Notes under the pieces: model-generated | The model's database searches: none | What the model was told of the DNA's origin: nothing | Seen by the model: the letters and a program-made list of their open reading frames with translations, nothing else | In this document: positions 58,906 to 64,000 of the stretch, piece by piece | Numbering within the stretch: the first letter of the stretch is position 1 | How the letters are laid out: the number at the start of each line of letters is the position of its first letter | Assembly: GCF_019933155.2 (NCBI RefSeq) | Contig: NZ_CP082944.1 | Location: forward strand, 2,358,001 to 2,422,000 | Direction: 5' to 3' | Length of the DNA stretch: 64,000 nt | DNA from: Metabacillus dongyingensis | GTDB taxonomy: Bacteria > Bacillota > Bacilli > Bacillales > Bacillaceae | Translations under genes and position numbers: made by a program

Positions 58906-60166
58906 ACAATTAAAATTTGGTGAGAAAATATCACAGCTATCTAATCAGGCAGAAGAAAAAATAGAACAGATTCATAAAAAGATCGACGAAAGAATGGAAC
59001 TAAATCAATACCGTGTGCTGAAAAGCTACAGAGAACACAAAGTAAGTGATTCACATTTTATTCCTTCAACAGGTTACGGGTATGATGACCATGGGCGGGA
59101 TACGCTGGAGAAAATATACGCAGATGTCTTTGGAGGCGAGGCAGGGCTGGTGCGTCCCCAGATCATTTCAGGCACGCATGCAATCTCGATAGCTTTGTTT
59201 GGAGTCCTTCGTCCTTTTGACGAGCTCCTGTACATAACCGGAAAGCCATATGATACGCTTGAAGAGATTGTTGGAATTCGGGGGAGCGGAATCGGTTCGC
59301 TCAGTGAATTTAAAATCGGTTATAATGCAGTGGATTTAAAAGAAGACGGAAGCGTTGATTTTGAAGCTGTTAGAGCTCAAATCACGGATAAGACAAAAAT
59401 GATCGGCATTCAGCGTTCTAAAGGTTATGCATCAAGGCCATCCTACACAATTGCTGAAATAAAAGAAATGATCGATTTTGTAAAAGCAATTAAGAACGAT
59501 GTGATCGTTTTTGTTGATAATTGCTACGGGGAATTTGTGGAGGAGCTTGAACCATGCCATGCAGGTGCGGACTTAATGGCGGGTTCTCTCATTAAAAATC
59601 CAGGAGGAGGACTTGCCAAGACAGGCGGATATTTAGTGGGTAGAACGGAATTAATAGAGGCCTGCTCATACAGAATGACATCACCGGGCATTGGAGCAGA
59701 AGCAGGAGCTTCATTATATAGTCTTCAGGAGATGTACCAGGGTTTTTTCCTTGCTCCTCATGTAGTCGCACAAGCTCTTAAAGGAGCAGTATTTACTGCG
59801 GCGATACTTGAAATGGCAGGACTCAATACAAATCCTTCGTGGGATGCTGTCCGGACTGATCTTATACAATCAGTTCAGTTTAATCAGGCGGATTTAATGG
59901 TTGCTTTTTGTCAGGCTATTCAATACGCATCACCAATTAACTCTCATGTTACGCCGTATCCAAGTTATATGCCGGGGTATGAAAATGATGTCATAATGGC
60001 TGCAGGTACATTTATACAAGGTGCAAGTATTGAACTGTCAGCTGACGGACCGCTGCGTGCGCCATTTACGGCTTATGTGCAAGGGGGATTAACCTATTCT
60101 CACGTAAAAATTGCCATATGCTCAGCTATAGATCATCTGCTTCAAAAAGAACTCATTCATTTATAA
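58898..60166 (+). CDS. ynbB: YnbB, PLP-dependent methionine gamma-lyase-like protein
   Basis: The 422-residue protein belongs to the fold-type I PLP enzymes of the aluminium-resistance/YnbB family: [52 protein letters not shown] and the PLP lysine in [21 protein letters not shown] 58898 overlaps the end of hflX. The reaction is not established. Same position as in B. subtilis. Confidence 0.92.
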   Translation: MFKQLKFGEKISQLSNQAEEKIEQIHKKIDERMELNQYRVLKSYREHKVSDSHFIPSTGYGYDDHGRDTLEKIYADVFGGEAGLVRPQIISGTHAISIALFGVLRPFDELLYITGKPYDTLEEIVGIRGSGIGSLSEFKIGYNAVDLKEDGSVDFEAVRAQITDKTKMIGIQRSKGYASRPSYTIAEIKEMIDFVKAIKNDVIVFVDNCYGEFVEELEPCHAGADLMAGSLIKNPGGGLAKTGGYLVGRTELIEACSYRMTSPGIGAEAGASLYSLQEMYQGFFLAPHVVAQALKGAVFTAAILEMAGLNTNPSWDAVRTDLIQSVQFNQADLMVAFCQAIQYASPINSHVTPYPSYMPGYENDVIMAAGTFIQGASIELSADGPLRAPFTAYVQGGLTYSHVKIAICSAIDHLLQKELIHL

Positions 60167-60217
60167 TGTTATTTTTCCTAACATGGTATTGACACATTAT
60201 ATGACATTGAATATAAT
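60167..60217 (+). promoter_or_regulatory. glnR promoter with two GlnR boxes
   Basis: TGTTATTTTTCCTAACA (60167-60183) matches the GlnR/TnrA box TGTNA-N7-TNACA. A weaker box TGACACATTATATGACA (60190-60206) overlaps the -35 element TTGACA (60189-60194). TATAAT (60212-60217) lies 17 bp later. GlnR can therefore repress its own operon when nitrogen is plentiful. Confidence 0.85.
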
Positions 60218-60247
60218 AAGAATAAGTTAAGAAAAGGAGGGAATACA

Positions 60248-60643
60248 ATGGGTGATACAATTCGACGCACGATGCCCTTATTCCCGATCGGAATTGTCAT
60301 GCAGCTGACTGAACTCTCTGCCAGACAAATTCGATATTATGAAGAAAATGGCCTGATTTTCCCTGCTAGAACTGAAGGAAACAGACGATTATTTTCATTT
60401 AATGATGTAGACACACTGCTTGAAATTAGAAGCCTTATTGAACAAGGCGTCAATATGGCAGGCATAAAGCAAATCTTTTCTAAGAAAGAAGAATTGCCGA
60501 ATGATGAACAGCCTAAAAAAGTGGAAAAACCTGATCTATCTGATGCTGAATTGCGAAAATTGCTGAAAGCTGAACTTATGCAGGCGGGGCGTTTTCAAAG
60601 ATCATCACTCAGACAGGGTGATATGTCGAGATTTTTTCACTAA
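60248..60643 (+). CDS. glnR: Nitrogen repressor GlnR
   Basis: The 131-residue MerR-family regulator has the HTH ([20 protein letters not shown], then [20 protein letters not shown]) and a C-terminal autoinhibitory tail ([18 protein letters not shown]) that binds feedback-inhibited glutamine synthetase. ATG 60248 follows AAAAGGAGGG. It forms the glnRA operon with glnA 65 bp downstream. Confidence 0.97.
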   Translation: MGDTIRRTMPLFPIGIVMQLTELSARQIRYYEENGLIFPARTEGNRRLFSFNDVDTLLEIRSLIEQGVNMAGIKQIFSKKEELPNDEQPKKVEKPDLSDAELRKLLKAELMQAGRFQRSSLRQGDMSRFFH

Positions 60644-60708
60644 TGAATTTAGCTTCACTTAAATTAAAATAAATATATCTTTGTATTGTTAGGAGAGGAT
60701 TTTTCAAA

Positions 60709-62043
60709 ATGGCTAAGTATACGAAAGAAGATATTGTACGATTGGTGCAAGAAGAAAACGTAAAATATATCCGTTTGCAGTTTACGGACATCCTGGGAAC
60801 AATTAAAAACGTTGAGATTCCAGTAAGTCAGCTTGAAAAAGCATTAGACAACAAATGTATGTTTGATGGATCTTCAATTGAAGGCTTTGTCCGCATTGAG
60901 GAGTCTGATATGTATCTTTTCCCTGATATCGATACATTCGTTATCTTCCCATGGACTTCTGAAAAAGGAAAAGTAGCACGTTTTATCTGTGATATTTACA
61001 GCCCGGATGGAACTCCATTTGACGGGGACCCTCGTAACAATTTAAGACGTATGCTGAAAGAAATGGAAGACTTAGGATTCACAGATTTCAATCTTGGACC
61101 TGAGCCGGAATTTTTCTTATTCAAACTTGATGAAAAAGGCCAACCTACTCTTGAATTAAACGACCATGGCGGCTACTTTGATTTAGCTCCAACGGATCTT
61201 GGCGAAAACTGCCGCCGCGATATCGTGCTTGAGCTTGAGGAAATGGGCTTTGAAATTGAAGCTTCCCACCATGAGGTAGCACCAGGACAGCATGAAATTG
61301 ACTTCAAATATGCTGGTGCAGTTAAAGCTTGTGACGATATCCAAACGTTTAAACTTGTTGTTAAAACAATTGCACGCAAACATGGTCTGCATGCTACATT
61401 CATGCCAAAACCATTATTTGGTGTTAACGGATCTGGAATGCACATGAACTTATCACTATTCACAGACGGCGTAAATGCTTTTTATGACAAAAACAGCGAC
61501 CTTGAATTAAGCGACACAGCTAAACATTTCATCGCTGGAATCATTAAGCATGCACCAAACTTTACAGCTGTTACGAACCCGACAGTTAACTCTTACAAAC
61601 GTTTAGTTCCGGGCTACGAGGCACCTTGCTATGTTGCTTGGTCAGCACAAAACAGAAGTCCGTTAATTCGTATTCCAGCTTCACGCGGTCTAAGCACTCG
61701 TGTAGAAGTACGCAGCGTGGACCCTTCTGCTAATCCATACTTAGCAATGTCTGTATTGCTTGCAGCAGGCCTTGACGGAATCAAAAACAAACTTGCAGCT
61801 CCAAAACCGATTGACCGCAACATCTATGTGATGACAAAAGAAGAACGTGTAGAGAACGGCATCGTTGATCTTCCTGCTACACTTGCTCAAGCACTAGATC
61901 TATTAAAAACGGATGAAGTTATCATCAATGCCCTTGGCGAGCATTTGTTCGAGCACTTCATGGAAGCGAAAGAAATTGAATGGGATATGTTCCGTACTCA
62001 AGTTCACCCTTGGGAAAGAGAACAGTATATGTCTCAATATTAA
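60709..62043 (+). CDS. glnA: Glutamine synthetase, type I-alpha
   Basis: The 444-residue enzyme has all GSI signatures: [23 protein letters not shown]-site [18 protein letters not shown], and the E304-flap region [20 protein letters not shown]. The adenylylation loop is absent, as expected for the Bacillus form controlled by feedback and GlnR. It makes glutamine from glutamate, ammonia and ATP. ATG 60709 follows AGGAGAGG. A terminator follows. Confidence 0.98.
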   Translation: MAKYTKEDIVRLVQEENVKYIRLQFTDILGTIKNVEIPVSQLEKALDNKCMFDGSSIEGFVRIEESDMYLFPDIDTFVIFPWTSEKGKVARFICDIYSPDGTPFDGDPRNNLRRMLKEMEDLGFTDFNLGPEPEFFLFKLDEKGQPTLELNDHGGYFDLAPTDLGENCRRDIVLELEEMGFEIEASHHEVAPGQHEIDFKYAGAVKACDDIQTFKLVVKTIARKHGLHATFMPKPLFGVNGSGMHMNLSLFTDGVNAFYDKNSDLELSDTAKHFIAGIIKHAPNFTAVTNPTVNSYKRLVPGYEAPCYVAWSAQNRSPLIRIPASRGLSTRVEVRSVDPSANPYLAMSVLLAAGLDGIKNKLAAPKPIDRNIYVMTKEERVENGIVDLPATLAQALDLLKTDEVIINALGEHLFEHFMEAKEIEWDMFRTQVHPWEREQYMSQY

Positions 62044-62049
62044 TACCTG

Positions 62050-62086
62050 CAAATCCCTGATGCCATTGGTGTCAGGGGTTTTTTAT
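62050..62086 (+). terminator. Terminator of glnRA
   Basis: AATCCCTGA pairs with TCAGGGGTT and is followed by TTTTATAA. Confidence 0.8.
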
Positions 62087-62155
62087 AATTCTTAAAATTT
62101 TATTAAAAAATAGCATTGACCACAAATCTGACCACTATTTGACTACCAAATTTTT

Positions 62156-62611
62156 ATGAATGAAAGTAGGGAGGAGATGGGGTCGTTAATCTGGTTACGT
62201 TTAATACGTTTTACGAGCCACAGTAACCAGCTGTCGAATAATTTTTTAAAGCGCTTTGATTTAACAACCGCACAATTTGATGTGCTCATGCAAATTCATG
62301 TCTATCAACCACTCACTCAAATTGAGTTAGCTGAAAAAGTAACGGTCACGCAAGGTGGTATTTCCCGTATGCTTGCACGACTTGAAAAAGAAGGCTATAT
62401 TGTGCGTAAGCAAGATTGGAAAACGAAAACGATAAGCCTAGCGATTTTAGAAGAGTCCATGCCAGCTCAACTTGCGTTTCAATCGTCATTTTTTGACGAT
62501 GTATTAAACGAGGAAGAAACGAAAACATTGTACACACTGATGACACGTGTACATAAACATAGCCAAAAAAAGACTTACCACCTGAGTAATTTTTTTTACA
62601 CTATAACTTGA
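62156..62611 (+). CDS. MarR family regulator with a frameshifted C-terminus
   Basis: The product (151 residues as read) has a MarR winged helix: [40 protein letters not shown] and [20 protein letters not shown]. Close relatives, as I recall them, end in HSQKKELPPE. Here an A-run at about 62569 shifts the frame, and the other frame gives KDLPPE and a stop at about 62589. A few residues also seem missing after TISL. ATG 62156 has no good ribosome site. The gene may be damaged. A perfect palindrome follows. Confidence 0.65.
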   Translation: MNESREEMGSLIWLRLIRFTSHSNQLSNNFLKRFDLTTAQFDVLMQIHVYQPLTQIELAEKVTVTQGGISRMLARLEKEGYIVRKQDWKTKTISLAILEESMPAQLAFQSSFFDDVLNEEETKTLYTLMTRVHKHSQKKTYHLSNFFYTIT

Positions 62612-62626
62612 TTAATCAAGTTATAG
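62601..62626. promoter_or_regulatory. Perfect 26-bp palindromic operator
   Basis: CTATAACTTGATT (62601-62613) and AATCAAGTTATAG (62614-62626) are perfect complements without spacer, between the marR-type gene and a strong ribosome site (AAGGAGG, 62631). It is the likely operator for the lost downstream gene. Confidence 0.65.
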
Positions 62627-62643
62627 AATAAGGAGGACCCAGA

Positions 62644-62738
62644 ATGACTCTTAGAGCTTTCCCCTTCCGAGTTATTGTACCCCTTTCTTTACATGAAAAA
62701 GCCACACAATTGTCAGTTGACAGTTATGTGGCGAAAAT
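62644..62738 (+). other. Start of a lost gene followed by a hairpin
   Basis: ATG 62644 behind AAGGAGG is followed by only a few plausible codons. GCCACA...TGTGGC with TTGTCA/TGACA (about 62701-62732) then forms a hairpin. The reading frame beyond is not convincing until the transposase piece at 62840. Confidence 0.3.
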
Positions 62739-62839
62739 AGAGCTAACTCTAGAAAAGTGCCTAAAAAGGTTTTATTATTCAAATTATATAAAAAGTATAA
62801 GATCAAATACAACTAATTGTCAACGGACCTTTTTTAGTG

Positions 62840-62945
62840 CCACTCTCTATGGTAAGCTGCCACGAGTAAAGATGACAGACCTACTTTTAGAGGTGACAAG
62901 TTGGACAGGGTTTGATAAGCAATTTTTCTATTTATGCGGAAATTA
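62840..62945 (+). pseudogene. Tn3-family transposase fragment
   Basis: The frame reads FFSATLYGKLPRVKMTDLLL, then EVTSWTGFDKQF. The motif LYxxLPRxKLTDLLxEVxxWTGF is characteristic of a segment of Tn3-family TnpA. Only about 35 residues remain, without start or catalytic parts. Confidence 0.55.
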
Positions 62946-63010
62946 CCGATACTGATCTTTCTTTTGTCTATTATGATTTATGCCTTATTAATGGTTATAG
63001 GAGCAGATAT

Positions 63011-63676
63011 TTATTTTTCTTTTTGTTCAGCATAAAACTCATCAATAGCACGAATCCAATTCTTTCGGGCAAGACTTGCTGCTTTCTCTTTATTTTTATT
63101 TTCAAAGGCCTGTAATATAGCTTCATGTTCCTGTATTGAATCATTTGTAAGAATGATTGATTGATGAAAATACAGGCGAAGAACATGAGCCTGGAGATTT
63201 GAAATTGAATTCGTGATATATTGATTCTGTGCATTCTCCACAATGATATTATGAAAGTGTTCATCTTGCTTTAATGCTGAATAAAAATCGCCTTTTTTAA
63301 TGGCCTCAGCAAATTTAGTATTAATTTCACGCAATGAATCAATCGATTCCTGACTTATAACCGGTGTTGCCAATTCGGCAGCTAAGGCTTGCAAGACACC
63401 TAAAGGAGGCAAAATTTTGTTAATATCCTCTTTATTAACAGATGTGACTTGAGTTCCAACCCCTGGAAACATTTCAACAAATCCTTGAACATTCAGTAAT
63501 TGCAGTGCTTCCCGAATAGGAGTCCTGCTTACTCCTAACGCTTGCGCAAGATCAGCATCATTAAGCTTTTCTTTAGGCTGAAGAGTGCCATCAATGATCC
63601 ATTCTTGAATTTGAGCAAATGCACGATTTTTTGCAGTAACACGAGTAGGGGATGAAAAATTGGTAGGTATGGGCAT
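63011..63676 (-). CDS. GntR/FCD family transcriptional regulator
   Basis: The 221-residue regulator has a GntR winged helix (AQIQEWIIDGTLQPKEKLND, then ADLAQALGVSRTPIREALQL) and an FCD sensor domain (ALKQDEHFHNIIVENAQNQY, then HVLRLYFHQSIILTNDSIQE with the metal-binding His and H of EHEAIL). Three copies of a TGNAATATATTNCA-like site lie 120-200 bp upstream, and the third sits in a promoter directed away from this gene. It probably controls the next gene beyond the window, in response to an organic acid. Confidence 0.88.
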   Translation of the reverse strand: MPIPTNFSSPTRVTAKNRAFAQIQEWIIDGTLQPKEKLNDADLAQALGVSRTPIREALQLLNVQGFVEMFPGVGTQVTSVNKEDINKILPPLGVLQALAAELATPVISQESIDSLREINTKFAEAIKKGDFYSALKQDEHFHNIIVENAQNQYITNSISNLQAHVLRLYFHQSIILTNDSIQEHEAILQAFENKNKEKAASLARKNWIRAIDEFYAEQKEK

Positions 63677-63795
63677 GATAAAACCACCTTTTGATTTTTC
63701 ATAAGGTAAATTGAAGTACTTAAAACTCTGTCTTCATTTAATAGTAGAATATTCTAGATAGGTATATTGAAAGTGTATATGATTCTACTTTAAAA

Positions 63796-63894
63796 TGCAA
63801 TATATTACATAAAAGAACAAAAAACGCGTAATATATTGCATAAATATCTTGTATATGATATCTTTTGGTAAGCGATATATTACATACGTATAAT
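63796..63894 (+). promoter_or_regulatory. Triple GntR operator and outward promoter
   Basis: TGCAATATATTACA (63796-63809), CGTAATATATTGCA (63827-63840) and AGCGATATATTACA (63871-63884) are related sites 31 and 44 bp apart. The third lies exactly between TTGGTA (63865-63870) and TATAAT (63889-63894), spacing 18, of a plus-strand promoter. AAGGAGGA follows at about 63897. The gene it serves begins beyond the readable sequence. Confidence 0.65.
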
Positions 63895-64000
63895 AGAAGG
63901 AGGAATATAGCAAAATAAATTAGTACAAGCTAAATAATCTGAAAATTTTAATTAAAATGAGAATTGCGATAACATCAAATGAAATTTTTAGTATTTTTTT

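Noticed and set aside
62644..62955. A 103-codon gene after the MarR operator
   Set aside because: The ribosome site and first codons are plausible, but the frame passes through a hairpin and then becomes a Tn3-transposase fragment, so it is a junction and not a gene.

Overview
The window looks like chromosomal DNA of an endospore-forming member of the Bacillaceae (Bacillus sensu lato). It is AT-rich with strong AGGAGG-type ribosome sites. It carries sporulation and germination genes (a GerAB-type permease, a YjcZ peptide, a broken small acid-soluble spore protein gene, spoVK). It ends in the conserved Bacillus block ymaF-miaA-hfq-spoVK-hflX-ynbB-glnR-glnA. No rRNA, tRNA or CRISPR array was seen.

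Region 1 (about 1-40.4 kb) is accessory and strongly decayed. Intact islands are: a vanR-vanS-vanY cluster without ligase genes (2.4-5.2 kb); a Bce-type peptide-antibiotic sensing and export module (6.6-11.0 kb); a GC-rich NmrA-like reductase, probably a recent import (14.5-15.3 kb); a lone GerAB (15.8 kb); yoaS-yozG-yoaT (18.2-19.8 kb); a divergent MarR/acetyltransferase pair (21.7-22.8 kb); a PadR regulator with a two-part permease (23.4-24.7 kb); an ECF sigma factor with a DUF4179 protein (26.9-29.0 kb); an IS3-family insertion sequence (29.1-30.4 kb); a two-component system next to a DUF1541 (YdhK/CopL-like) lipoprotein (32.1-34.7 kb); and several small membrane or DUF proteins. Between them lie at least fifteen broken genes (frameshifts, in-frame stops, orphan ends), many hairpin terminators, and two families of short dispersed palindromic repeats. 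One family has the head TTCAACAATCGGG and about twenty copies. The other is built on ACTTAAACTA/TTAGTTAA.

Region 2 (about 40.5-53 kb) is free of those repeats. It is mainly catabolic: a DeoR regulator, an IolW-like oxidoreductase and a UPF0303 protein form one operon. A LacI regulator, rpiB, rbsK, a sugar-binding lipoprotein, two CUT1-type permeases and a DUF624 protein form a second. The transport system has no ATPase of its own, so it presumably borrows a shared one. A DMT exporter and a divergent MocR-type regulator follow.

Region 3 (53-64 kb) holds a degenerate M50-like membrane protein and then the conserved core block. glnR-glnA has a clear sigma-A promoter overlapped by GlnR boxes. 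After glnA come a frameshifted MarR gene with a perfect palindromic operator, a Tn3-transposase fragment, and a GntR/FCD regulator. Three matching operator copies next to that regulator overlap a promoter pointing out of the window.
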